From positions 1-60,899 of the forward strand of contig NZ_SPEY01000021.1 in the NCBI RefSeq assembly GCF_009360615.1: 60,899 nucleotides of DNA, in the 5' to 3' direction. Position numbers and translations under genes: made by a program. The notes beneath the pieces are model-generated. The model was given only the letters and a program-made list of their open reading frames with translations, made no database searches and was not told the DNA's origin. The DNA is from Comamonas sp. Its GTDB lineage: Bacteria > Pseudomonadota > Gammaproteobacteria > Burkholderiales > Burkholderiaceae_C. Of the stretch, positions 36,337-45,013 are shown piece after piece (positions within the stretch are counted from its first letter, which is position 1; each line of letters opens with the position of its first letter).

Positions 36337-36954
36337 TTGGCAAGCCAAACCACGCTTTACTACGCAGCTGGCACCTGCGCGCAGGCCGTACTGATTGCGC
36401 TTTATGAGGCCGATGCCCAGTTCACGCTCAAGACGCTGAGCTTTGCCGACAACGAGCAGCGCAGCCCCGAATACCTGAGCATCAATCCCAAGGGCAGAGT
36501 GCCCGCGCTGGCCACGGAACACGGTGTGCTGACCGAGACTCCCGCGCTGCTGCTGTACGTGGCGCAGACCCATCCGCAGGCAAGACTGGCGCCGCTCAAT
36601 GATCCCTTCGCGCTGGCGCAGATGCAGGAGTTCAATGCCTATCTGGCATCGACCGCGCACATCGCCCACGCCCACCGTCCGCGCGCCTCGCGCTGGGCCG
36701 ACGACGAGGCCGCCCAGGCCGCCATGCGCGCCAAGGTGCCGCAGAACATGCGCGAATGCTTTGCCGTGATCGAACAGCACTATCTGGGTGACAAGACCTG
36801 GGTGATGGGCGAGCAGTTCACCGTGGCCGACGGCTATCTCTACACCGTGGCGGGCTGGCTCAAGGGCGACGGCGTGGACATTGCCGAATTCCCGCGCGTG
36901 GCGGCCCACTTCGAGCGCGTGAAGGCCAGGGCTTCGGTGCAGAGGCTGGGCTGA
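36337..36954 (+). CDS. glutathione S-transferase family protein
   Basis: A 205-residue GST. The N-terminal domain has TTLYYAAGTCAQAVLIALYEA, NPKGRVPALATEHGVLTETPALLLYV with the cis-Pro and Glu-Thr site, and the C-terminal domain has MGEQFTVADGYLYTVAGWL. The start is TTG 36337 with GGGAGA upstream; no in-frame ATG fits. It is related to, but distinct from, the gstA product at 14,484. Confidence 0.85.
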   Translation: MASQTTLYYAAGTCAQAVLIALYEADAQFTLKTLSFADNEQRSPEYLSINPKGRVPALATEHGVLTETPALLLYVAQTHPQARLAPLNDPFALAQMQEFNAYLASTAHIAHAHRPRASRWADDEAAQAAMRAKVPQNMRECFAVIEQHYLGDKTWVMGEQFTVADGYLYTVAGWLKGDGVDIAEFPRVAAHFERVKARASVQRLG

Positions 36955-37848
36955 CAGTGTCTCAATGGACTGACGTGACGGGATACGTAGTACGCATGCC
37001 TGCGTACCGGTGAATTGCCATAGCTCCGGTGACGAGGGTTGTGGCAGTCCTGTCTGCGCTCCAATCGGAGAGGGCCCCAGGCTCTCTTCGCGGCAAGCGA
37101 CAGCCGGATCACTCGCTCAAAAAAGCAGGCCAGAAAAGCCAGAAAATCATGGGTCCGCGCCAGGCCGGCTGCTCCAGGGGCCAACCCATGGAGAGTGGGC
37201 GGGTGCCGTCAACGGAGAATCCGGTTCGGCAGAAATCATCCAGAAAGTGCATGGGCTGCTCGAGGTCGAGTTGACCGAAGGCGACCCATATCGGTAGGCC
37301 GGTCGTGTGCGCAAGGGCCGGTGGCCGGAAGATCGGATGCGGATCAGGCGGTCCGCGAGGAGCCGCTCAACAGTTCACCGGATCTGCGCAACACCATCAT
37401 GGATGGCCTGGACGGATTGGCAAATACTGTGCGGCCAGACATTGAACCCCGGCGGGTGGCGTGCATGTGTGCAACTTGATGCAATGCTGAAGGCAAGGCG
37501 GATCGGATTCCGGGGGCCAGCGGTGCTCCGCTCCAGCAGCTCGACCCAGAGCAGACAATTCCCAACGATGTGAACATCGGGCGTGCTGCGGCAATGGCTC
37601 GAAATTCAACGCAAATCAGCCTGAAGCGGTGCCCTCGTGGCCGGCCGCCGCTACCAGGCCCGTGGCTCGGCGCTCTCAGCGTCGGCCGTAGTGGCAGGCG
37701 TACGCCAGATCCGGGACCGTCCCGGGATATCCAGAGCTACTTTCCCCCGTGGCGCACAGGCATGTGCCAGTGCGTGCGTCAGACATTCCCGCACTGCTTT
37801 TGATCCGAGACACGGTATCTGTCATTTCCTTTGAGGCTAGGGAAAACT
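36955..37848. other. gene-free junction between core genes and the catabolic block
   Basis: No recognisable gene in almost 900 bases. Short frames exist on both strands but none shows a family motif or a convincing start. The sequence is GC-rich up to 37,800 and becomes AT-rich just before the catabolic operon. It may hold eroded remnants of lost genes; I could not identify any. Confidence 0.5.
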
Positions 37849-37905
37849 ATGATTTTGGATATATTTATTTTTAAAGTAATGCGTGCCATATTCATCCAAA
37901 ATCAT
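37849..37905 (+). promoter_or_regulatory. perfect 12-bp inverted repeat upstream of the catabolic operon (candidate operator)
   Basis: ATGATTTTGGAT (37849-37860) and its exact complement ATCCAAAATCAT (37894-37905) flank 33 nt of AT-rich DNA, ending 40 nt before the first operon gene. The operon promoter is expected here. The regulator could be the AraC or MarR protein encoded at the far end of the block, or one elsewhere. Confidence 0.6.
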
Positions 37906-37945
37906 CAATGCCCGTTCCCGCGCGGGCCCTGTGAAGGATCTTGCG

Positions 37946-40111
37946 ATGGCAGAACGTTCGTTTGTCGAGGAGGTCAAGAAGCTCCGTCTGGGTGCCGGCG
38001 AGGTATTCCACGGTGAGGGCATCCTGGCAGTGACAAAGGCTCTGCTGGAGTCGGGCGTGAACTACGTCGCGGGCTACCAGGGCGCTCCCATCTCGCATTT
38101 GATGGATGTGCTGGCCGACGCCCAGGACATCCTGATCGAGCATGGCATCCGCTTCGAGAACAGCGCCAGCGAGGCCACGGCCGCCGCCACGCTGGCCGCA
38201 TCGGTCAACTATCCGCTGCGCGGCGCGGTGACCTTCAAGGCCACGGTGGGCACGAATGTGGCCTCCGACGCGCTGGCCAACCTGGCCTCGGGCGGCGTCA
38301 AGGGCGGGGCGCTGGTCATCGTTGGCGAGGACTACGGCGAGGGCTCGTCCATCATGCAGGAACGCAGCCATGCCTTTGCGATGAAGTCGCAGATATGGAT
38401 GCTCGATCCGCGCCCCAACCTGCCGAGCATCGTGAAGGCGGTGAAGGACGGTTTCGAGCTGTCCGAGGCCAGCAACACCCCGGTGATGCTGCAGCTGCGC
38501 ATCCGCGCCTGCCACGTGCATGGCCAGTTCACCGCCAGCGACAACCGCCGTCCTTCCTACACCCTGGAGCAGGCCATGGCCCAGCCGCAGCGCGACGTGG
38601 GCCGCATCGTGCTGCCGCCGGCCAGCTTTCTGCACGAGCAGGAGAAGGTCAGGCAGCGCTGGCCGGCCGCCGTGCGCTTCATCGAGGAGCGCGGGCTCAA
38701 CGAGTTCTTTGCCGAGGGGGCGGGAGACCTGGGCATTGCCTGTCAGGGCGGCAGCTACAACACCCTGATCCGGGCGCTGCAGCAGCTCGATCTGGCCGAT
38801 GCCTACGGCAACACGCAGATCCCGCTGTATGTGATGAACGTGGCCTACCCGCTGGTGGACAACGAGCTGCTGCGCTTCAGCGAAGGCAAGCGCGCCGTGC
38901 TGCTGGTGGAAGAAGGCCAGCCGAACTTTGTCGAGCAGAACGTGGCGACCATCCTGCGCCAGGCCGGCTCGGCCACCTCGCTGCACGGCAAGGACGTGCT
39001 GCCGGTGGCGGGGGAATACACCACGGCTGCCGTGCTCAAGGGCCTGCGCGCTTTCCTGGAGATGCATGGCAAGCTGCAGTCGCAGCCCGCGCCGCGCAAG
39101 ATCATCCCGCTGACACCCGCACGGGCCGAACCGGAGCGCTCCCTGGAGGCCAGCGTGCAGGCGCGCCCGCCGGGCTTTTGCACCGGCTGCCCCGAGCGGC
39201 CCATCTTCACCGCGATGAAGCTGGTCGAGCGCGAGCTGGGCGAGCACCACGTCAGCGCCGACATCGGCTGCCACCTTTTCTCCATCCTGCCGCCCTTCAA
39301 CCTGGGCAACACCACGATGGGATACGGGCTGGGTGCTGCAGGGGCGGCGGCCTTCAATCCCCCGCAGCAGCAGGAAGGCGGCAAGCGCGTGATCTCGGTC
39401 ATGGGGGATGGGGGGTTCTGGCACAACGGCCTGACCAGCGGCATCGCCAACGCGGTGTTCAACAAGAGCGACAACCTGACCATCGTCGTCGACAACAGCT
39501 ACACCTCGGCCACGGGCGGGCAGGACATCCTCTCGTCGGCGGCGCGCAATCCCACGCGCAGCACCAACCATGCGATCGAAAGGGCGGTGCGCGGCGTAGG
39601 CGTGAACTGGGTCAAGACTGTGCGCCACACCTACGACCTGAAGTCCATGGTCGGTACGCTGCGCGAGGCGCTGACCACCCAGGAACAGGGCCCCAAGGTG
39701 CTGGTGGCACAGAGCGAGTGCATGCTCAACAAGCAGCGTCGCATCAAGCCGCAGCAGCACGCCGCCGTGGCGCGCGGCGAGCGCGTGGTGCGCGAGCGAT
39801 TTGGCGTCGATTCCGACACCTGCACGGGCGACCACTCGTGCATCAGGCTCTCTGGGTGCCCGTCGCTGTCCATCAAGCCCAATCCCGATCCGTTGCGCAC
39901 CGATCCGGTGGCGACCGTCATCGACAGCTGCGTGGGCTGTGGCCTGTGCGGCGAGGTCTCGCATGCCGCCGTGCTCTGTCCCTCGTTCTACCGCGCACAG
40001 ATCGTGAGCAACCCCACGCGCTGGGACCGCCTGCGCCAGCGCCTGCGCGGCGCCGTGATCGGCTGGCTGCAGGGGCGCGACCAGCGCCGCCTCGACCGCC
40101 ATGCCTTTTGA
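37946..40111 (+). CDS. iorA: indolepyruvate:ferredoxin oxidoreductase alpha subunit-like protein
   Basis: A 721-residue protein starting MAERSFVEEV (37946) behind GTGAAGGATC. The N-terminal pyrimidine-binding domain (GYQGAPISHLMDVLADA and ENSASEATAAATLAASV) and the TPP diphosphate-binding motif (MGDGGFWHNGL through VVDNSYTSATGGQD, about 487-527) are typical of IorA. The C-terminus has two 4Fe-4S clusters: Cys626, 632, 638 with CTGDHSC, and CVGCGLC from Cys662. Known enzymes convert aryl-pyruvates to aryl-acetyl-CoA plus CO2. Its place in an oxygenase operon suggests an arylpyruvate or related 2-oxoacid intermediate. First gene of the operon. Confidence 0.85.
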   Translation: MAERSFVEEVKKLRLGAGEVFHGEGILAVTKALLESGVNYVAGYQGAPISHLMDVLADAQDILIEHGIRFENSASEATAAATLAASVNYPLRGAVTFKATVGTNVASDALANLASGGVKGGALVIVGEDYGEGSSIMQERSHAFAMKSQIWMLDPRPNLPSIVKAVKDGFELSEASNTPVMLQLRIRACHVHGQFTASDNRRPSYTLEQAMAQPQRDVGRIVLPPASFLHEQEKVRQRWPAAVRFIEERGLNEFFAEGAGDLGIACQGGSYNTLIRALQQLDLADAYGNTQIPLYVMNVAYPLVDNELLRFSEGKRAVLLVEEGQPNFVEQNVATILRQAGSATSLHGKDVLPVAGEYTTAAVLKGLRAFLEMHGKLQSQPAPRKIIPLTPARAEPERSLEASVQARPPGFCTGCPERPIFTAMKLVERELGEHHVSADIGCHLFSILPPFNLGNTTMGYGLGAAGAAAFNPPQQQEGGKRVISVMGDGGFWHNGLTSGIANAVFNKSDNLTIVVDNSYTSATGGQDILSSAARNPTRSTNHAIERAVRGVGVNWVKTVRHTYDLKSMVGTLREALTTQEQGPKVLVAQSECMLNKQRRIKPQQHAAVARGERVVRERFGVDSDTCTGDHSCIRLSGCPSLSIKPNPDPLRTDPVATVIDSCVGCGLCGEVSHAAVLCPSFYRAQIVSNPTRWDRLRQRLRGAVIGWLQGRDQRRLDRHAF

Positions 40112-40123
40112 GCTGACACTGCC

Positions 40124-41620
40124 ATGAAAACCCAACCCATCAAGATTGCGATCCTCGCCATGGGCGGCGAGGGCGGCGGCGTGCTGGCCGACTGGATCGT
40201 CGACCTCGCGGAGCACAACGACTACATCGCCCAGACCACGTCGGTGCCCGGGGTGGCGCAGCGCACCGGTGCCACCATCTACTACGTCGAACTGTACCCG
40301 GCCGAGCAGGCGCGCCGCGATGGAGCACAGCCGGTGCTGGCGCTGATGCCGTTGCCCGGAGATGTGGACGTGGTGCTGGCCTCCGAGCTGATGGAGGCCG
40401 GCAGGGCCGTGCAGCGTGGCCTGGTCACGGCGGACCGCACCACGCTGATCTCTTCCACGCACCGCGTCTATGCCATCGCCGAAAAGACGGCCATGGGCGA
40501 CGGCCGCGTGGACGACGCCAGTCTGCTGTCCCATGCCGAGCGCGCCGCCAAGCGCTTCGTGCGCTTCGACATGGCCGAGGCCGCGCAGGCCAGTGGCAGC
40601 GTGGTCAGCGCCGTGCTGTTTGGCGCGCTGGCGGGCACCGGCGTACTGCCGTTCAGCCGCGCGCAGTTCGAGACCACGATCGAGCGCGGCGGCGTGGGCG
40701 TCAAGGCCAGTCTCAAGGCTTTCGGCGGCGCCTGTGACCGGACCCGGCAGGAGGACGACGAGCCGGTGATCAGCGCCTCACCGGCCACCGTTGCCGCTCT
40801 GCCCGGAGATCCCCGGATAGCAGCGCTGCTGCAGCGCGTGGAGCAGGGTTTTGCGGTCGACGCGCGGCCCGTGGTGATCGAAGGCGTGCGCCGCATGATC
40901 GACTACCAGGATCCCGGCTATGCCACGCTCTACCTCGACCGCCTGGAGCGGATGCAGGCGCTGGCCGAAGGCTCCGGCCTGCTACTGCGCGAGACGGCGC
41001 GGCATCTCGCGCTGTGGATGAGCTACGAGGACACCATTCGCGTGGCCGACCTCAAGACGCGCGCCAGCCGCTTTGCGCGCGTGCAGTCCGAAGTGGGGTT
41101 GCGGCAGGGCCAGCAGCTGGCGATCAAGGAATACATGCATCCACGCATCGAGGAGATCTGCGAGACCCTGCCGGCAGGCCTGGGCCGCTGGCTGCAGCGC
41201 CCGCACGCCGTGCACCGCCTGCTGGCACGCTTCACGCGTGAAGGTCGCGTGGTCACCACCAGCTCGCTGCGCGGCTATCTGCTGCTGTGGGGACTGTCGC
41301 GGCTGCGCGGCATTCGGCGCAGCACGCTGCGCTACCAGATGGAGAACGCACACATCGAGCAGTGGCTGGCGCACATCGAAGCGGCTGCACGGCACAACCC
41401 GGCCCTGGCGGTGGAGGTGGCGCAGTGCCAGCGCCTCGTCAAGGGCTACAGCGACACGCATGCGCGCGGCCTGTCGAACTACCTGCGGTTGATGGAGGCG
41501 GTGCGGGCTGCGGGCCAACGCCTGGCACCGGCCACGCTGCGCGAATTGCGCGAGGCCGCCTTGGCCGATGAACACGGCAAGGCGTTGCAGGCGGCGCTCA
41601 TGCGCCATGCCCTGGCCTGA
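40124..41620 (+). CDS. iorB: indolepyruvate oxidoreductase beta-like subunit with C-terminal extension
   Basis: A 498-residue protein. Residues 1-200 form the pyruvate/ketoisovalerate oxidoreductase gamma-type domain (ILAMGGEGGGVLADWIVDLAE, SVPGVAQRTGATIYYVELYP). About 280 further residues form the helical extension seen in long aerobic-bacterial IorB proteins (DUF6537 type). It begins 12 nt after iorA and should form the enzyme with it. The extension's role is not known. Confidence 0.82.
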   Translation: MKTQPIKIAILAMGGEGGGVLADWIVDLAEHNDYIAQTTSVPGVAQRTGATIYYVELYPAEQARRDGAQPVLALMPLPGDVDVVLASELMEAGRAVQRGLVTADRTTLISSTHRVYAIAEKTAMGDGRVDDASLLSHAERAAKRFVRFDMAEAAQASGSVVSAVLFGALAGTGVLPFSRAQFETTIERGGVGVKASLKAFGGACDRTRQEDDEPVISASPATVAALPGDPRIAALLQRVEQGFAVDARPVVIEGVRRMIDYQDPGYATLYLDRLERMQALAEGSGLLLRETARHLALWMSYEDTIRVADLKTRASRFARVQSEVGLRQGQQLAIKEYMHPRIEEICETLPAGLGRWLQRPHAVHRLLARFTREGRVVTTSSLRGYLLLWGLSRLRGIRRSTLRYQMENAHIEQWLAHIEAAARHNPALAVEVAQCQRLVKGYSDTHARGLSNYLRLMEAVRAAGQRLAPATLRELREAALADEHGKALQAALMRHALA

Positions 41621-41632
41621 AGGAGACCTACC

Positions 41633-42622
41633 ATGGAAACGATTGCTGTCGAAGTCGCCGCAGTTGACCTGCTGAATCCGCTGATCCGCCGTTTCACGCT
41701 GCGCGCGGTGGACGGCCGCGCGCTGCCGGGCTTCAGCGCCGGAGCCCATGTGCGAGTGCAGGTGGGGCTGCCGGGCAAGGCTCAGGGGGAGGTGCAGGAC
41801 TGGCGCCACTACTCGTTGGTGAACACGGATGCCGGCACCGACACCGGCCTGCCGCAGCCACAGTACACCATCGCGGTGCGCAACGAGGACAGGGGCCGCG
41901 GCGGCTCGCGCTGGATGCACGCTCTCCAGGTCGGCCAGCGTATCGTCATCGAGCCGCCGAAGAACGATTTTCCGCTGGGCACGCACCCGGGTTGCGCGGT
42001 GCTGGTGGCCGGTGGCATCGGCTTCACGCCGCTGGCCAGCATGGCGGCCGCGCGTCGCGCTGCCGGCCTGCCGGTGCGCATGCTCTATGCCGGCCGCAGC
42101 CACGGGCAGATGGCCTTTGTGCCCGAGCTGCAGGCTCTGTTGGGCGATTCGCTGGCCTTGCACGCCGACGAAGACCATGGCGCGCCGCCGGACGTTGCGG
42201 CGCTGCTGGACGGCTGCTCCGGCGAGGACCAGCTCTATGTCTGCGGCCCGCGCGTGATGCTCGATGCGGTGCTGGCCGCCAGCGATGCACGCGGCTGGCC
42301 ACGCGAGCGGGTGCATTTCGAACTCTTCACCGCGCCGGTGGCGGCTGCCGGCGACCAGTCCATCGAGCTGGTGCTGGCGCAGAGCGGCCGACAGCTCACC
42401 GTGCCGGCCGGCCAGTCCATCCTCGACTGCCTGATCGAGCACGGCTGCGATCCGCTGTTCGACTGCAAGCGCGGCGAATGCGGCGTCTGCGCTGCACAGG
42501 TGATCGAGGGCGAGATCGACCACCGCGATGCCGTGCTCAGCGCCGCCGAGCGCGCCGGCGGCACGGTGATGCAGATCTGCGTCTCGCGGGCACGCAGTGC
42601 GCGGCTGGTGCTCGATCTCTGA
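41633..42622 (+). CDS. VanB/phthalate dioxygenase reductase-type oxidoreductase
   Basis: A 329-residue reductase with FMN-binding domain (QDWRHYSLVN, Arg58), NAD-binding domain (LVAGGIGFTPLASM, YVCGPRVML) and a C-terminal plant-type 2Fe-2S domain with Cys278, 283, 286 and 316 (CKRGECGVC, then MQICVSRA). It passes electrons from NAD(P)H to an oxygenase, most probably the Rieske alpha/beta pair encoded downstream. The domain order FMN-NAD-2Fe-2S is that of class IA reductases, which usually serve alpha-only oxygenases. Confidence 0.88.
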   Translation: METIAVEVAAVDLLNPLIRRFTLRAVDGRALPGFSAGAHVRVQVGLPGKAQGEVQDWRHYSLVNTDAGTDTGLPQPQYTIAVRNEDRGRGGSRWMHALQVGQRIVIEPPKNDFPLGTHPGCAVLVAGGIGFTPLASMAAARRAAGLPVRMLYAGRSHGQMAFVPELQALLGDSLALHADEDHGAPPDVAALLDGCSGEDQLYVCGPRVMLDAVLAASDARGWPRERVHFELFTAPVAAAGDQSIELVLAQSGRQLTVPAGQSILDCLIEHGCDPLFDCKRGECGVCAAQVIEGEIDHRDAVLSAAERAGGTVMQICVSRARSARLVLDL

Positions 42623-42677
42623 AACCGCGCCCTTTGCCTCTCTTCCTCCCCACCAACCCGCTTCCAGGAGTCCTGCG

Positions 42678-43649
42678 ATGCATCCCACCACGCTGTCCCG
42701 CCGCCAAGTGCTCTCCCTGCTGCCCCTGGCCGCAGCCACCTCGCTGGCCCTGGCCGATGGCAAGCCCATCGAATGGGTCGTCGGCTACGCCCCGGGCGGC
42801 GGCTCCGACACCGTGGCGCGCATGCTGGCCGAGGCCATGAGCCGCTCCATGGGCCAGAGCATCATCGTCATCAACAAACCTGGCGCCGGCTCCAACATCG
42901 CGGGCGACTATGTGGCCAAGGCGCGCGACGCAGAGCACATGGTGTTCACCGCGGACTCGGCCGTGCTTGCGGCCAACCCCTTCCTCTACAGCAAGCTGAC
43001 CTACAGCGCGGAAAAGGACTTTGCTTCGGTGGGCACCATCGCCCGTTTTCCGCTGGTGCTGGTCGTGCAGCCGAATGCCAAGCCCAGGAATCTCAAGGAC
43101 TTCATGGCCTGGGTGCGCAGCGACTCAGCGGGCATGAGCTACGGCAGCCCCGGCACCGGCAGCCCGCACCACCTGGCGACCGAGCTGTTCCGCCAGCAGA
43201 CAGGCTTGACGCTGACGCACGTTCCCTACCGCGGCGCGGCGCCAGCCATTGCCGACGTGGTCGGCGGCCAGTTGCCCTTCATGTTCGTCGATACCTCCAG
43301 CGGCGGTGCCTTCATTACCTCGGGCAAGGTGCGTGCCATCGGCGTGGCCAGCGCCCAGCGCCTGTCCAGCATGCCCGATATTCCCACGTTGACCGAGCAG
43401 GGCCTGCCCGGCTTCGAGGCCTCGGCCTGGCAGGCGCTGGTGGCACCGGCCGGCGTCAGCGCCGCGACGGTGAAGGTGCTGAACAAGCACCTGGTGGATG
43501 CGCTGAACTCCACCGATATCCGCGCCCGCATGCAGACCCTGGGCATCGAGCCGCTGCCAGGCACGTCGCAGGCGCTGGCCCGGTTCTCGGCGCAGGAGCG
43601 CGAGCGCTGGGGCCGCGTGGTGCGCGAAGCCAACATCAAGCTGGACTGA
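42678..43649 (+). CDS. Bug/TctC-family periplasmic solute-binding protein (first of three)
   Basis: A 323-residue receptor starting MHPTTLSRRQVLSL, with a signal peptide containing twin Arg and ending LALADG. WVVGYAPGGGSDTVARMLAEA and FTHVPYRG-like VPYRGAAPAIADVVGGQ are Bug signatures. Bug proteins bind carboxylates or other small organic compounds in the periplasm. No TctA or TctB permease gene is in the window. It sits between the reductase and the dioxygenase alpha genes. Confidence 0.88.
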   Translation: MHPTTLSRRQVLSLLPLAAATSLALADGKPIEWVVGYAPGGGSDTVARMLAEAMSRSMGQSIIVINKPGAGSNIAGDYVAKARDAEHMVFTADSAVLAANPFLYSKLTYSAEKDFASVGTIARFPLVLVVQPNAKPRNLKDFMAWVRSDSAGMSYGSPGTGSPHHLATELFRQQTGLTLTHVPYRGAAPAIADVVGGQLPFMFVDTSSGGAFITSGKVRAIGVASAQRLSSMPDIPTLTEQGLPGFEASAWQALVAPAGVSAATVKVLNKHLVDALNSTDIRARMQTLGIEPLPGTSQALARFSAQERERWGRVVREANIKLD

Positions 43650-43660
43650 AGGAGGGCGCC

Positions 43661-45013
43661 ATGTCCACCATGTCTGAGTATCGCGATAACCCCGCCGCCA
43701 TCCGCGCCCTGGTGCGCGACACCGAGGTGCACAAGGACTGCTACATCCATCCCGAGATCTTTGCGCTGGAGATGGAGCAACTGTTTGCCAACACCTGGAT
43801 CTATGTCGGCCACGCCAGCCAGGTGCCCCAGCCGGGGGACTACTTCGCCACCACCGTGGGCGACCAGCCGGTGGTGATGGTGCGCCACACCGACCAGAGC
43901 ATCAAGGTGCTGTACAACCGCTGCGCGCACAAAGGGGTCAAGGTCACGCCCGACGGCTGCGGCAGCACCGGCAAGTTCTTCCGATGCCCCTACCATGCCT
44001 GGACCTACCGCACCGACGGCAAGCTGCTGTCCATCCCGCTGAAGAAGGGTTACGAGAATACCGGCCTGGAGGACTGCGAGGCCAGCAAGGGTCTGGCCAC
44101 CGTGGGCGCGGTGCAGGTTTATCGCGATTTCGTCTTCTGCCGGCTGAACCCCGAGGGCATGGGCTTCGAGGAATTCTTCGGCCCCTCGCTCTCGACGCTG
44201 GACAATATGGTCGAGCGCTCGCCCGAGGGCCGGCTCGAAGTGGCAGGTGGCGTGATGCGTTACCTGCACCGCTGCAACTGGAAGATGCTGGTCGACAACC
44301 AGACCGATACCTGCCACCCCATGGTCGCGCACGAGTCCTCGGCCGGCACGGCGGTCAAGGTCTGGGAGAACGCGCCCGAGGGCACGCCCAAGCCGATGGC
44401 GGTGGAGCTGTTCGCACCCTTTGTGAACCCCTACGAGTTTTTCGAGAACATGGGCATCCGTGTCTGGCCCAACGGCCACGGCCACACCGGCGTCAGCGAC
44501 TCCATTCACGCGGCCTATTCGCCTGCGCCTGGCTACTGGGAGAGCATGGTGGCCACCTACGGCGAGGAGCGCGCGAAGGCCATCCTCGGCGATGTGCGCC
44601 ACAACACCGTGTATTTCCCCAACATCATGGTCAAGGGCCCGATCCAGACGCTGCGCATCTTCCGCCCGCTGGCCGTCGACCGCACACTGGTCGAGAGCTG
44701 GACCTTCCGCCTCGTCGGCGCGCCGGACCTTTTGCTGGAGCGCACGCTGATGTACAACCGCCTGGTCAATGCGCCCACCTCGGTGGTCGGCCACGACGAC
44801 CTGGAGATGTACGAGCGCGCACAGCAGGGACTGGCCGCGCGCGGCTTGCAGTGGGTGAACGTGGCCCGGCTGTTCGATCCCGCCGAGAAGGAGCAGGAGG
44901 CTGTTCCCGAAGGAACCGTCACCAACGGCACCAACGAATGGCAGATGCGCAGCCAGATGCGTGCCTGGGCGCGCTTCATGACTGAGGGTATGACCGATGG
45001 AGCGGCAGCATGA
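43661..45013 (+). CDS. Rieske ring-hydroxylating dioxygenase, large (alpha) subunit
   Basis: A 450-residue oxygenase component starting at ATG 43661 right after GGAGGGCGCC. The Rieske cluster ligands are Cys88, His90, Cys109 and His112 (RCAHKG, RCPYHAW). The mononuclear iron site is DTCHPMVAH with His219 and His224, preceded by bridging Asp216. It adds both atoms of O2 to an aromatic ring or mono-oxygenates a side group. The beta subunit gene is separated from it by an acylase gene. Substrate unknown. Confidence 0.92.
   Translation: MSTMSEYRDNPAAIRALVRDTEVHKDCYIHPEIFALEMEQLFANTWIYVGHASQVPQPGDYFATTVGDQPVVMVRHTDQSIKVLYNRCAHKGVKVTPDGCGSTGKFFRCPYHAWTYRTDGKLLSIPLKKGYENTGLEDCEASKGLATVGAVQVYRDFVFCRLNPEGMGFEEFFGPSLSTLDNMVERSPEGRLEVAGGVMRYLHRCNWKMLVDNQTDTCHPMVAHESSAGTAVKVWENAPEGTPKPMAVELFAPFVNPYEFFENMGIRVWPNGHGHTGVSDSIHAAYSPAPGYWESMVATYGEERAKAILGDVRHNTVYFPNIMVKGPIQTLRIFRPLAVDRTLVESWTFRLVGAPDLLLERTLMYNRLVNAPTSVVGHDDLEMYERAQQGLAARGLQWVNVARLFDPAEKEQEAVPEGTVTNGTNEWQMRSQMRAWARFMTEGMTDGAAA

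Noticed and set aside
37010..37834. Short open frames before the catabolic operon
   Set aside because: No motif, no plausible start signals, mutually overlapping; reported as a gene-free junction instead.
37892..40534. 880-codon minus-strand open frame opposite iorA
   Set aside because: Antisense shadow; the plus strand encodes a clear IorA protein with cofactor motifs.
41230..41243. CTTCACGCGTGAAG palindrome considered as parS
   Set aside because: The centre is CGCG rather than ACGT as in GTTTCACGTGAAAC, it lies in iorB far from the parS cluster, and similar palindromes arise by chance in GC-rich coding DNA.
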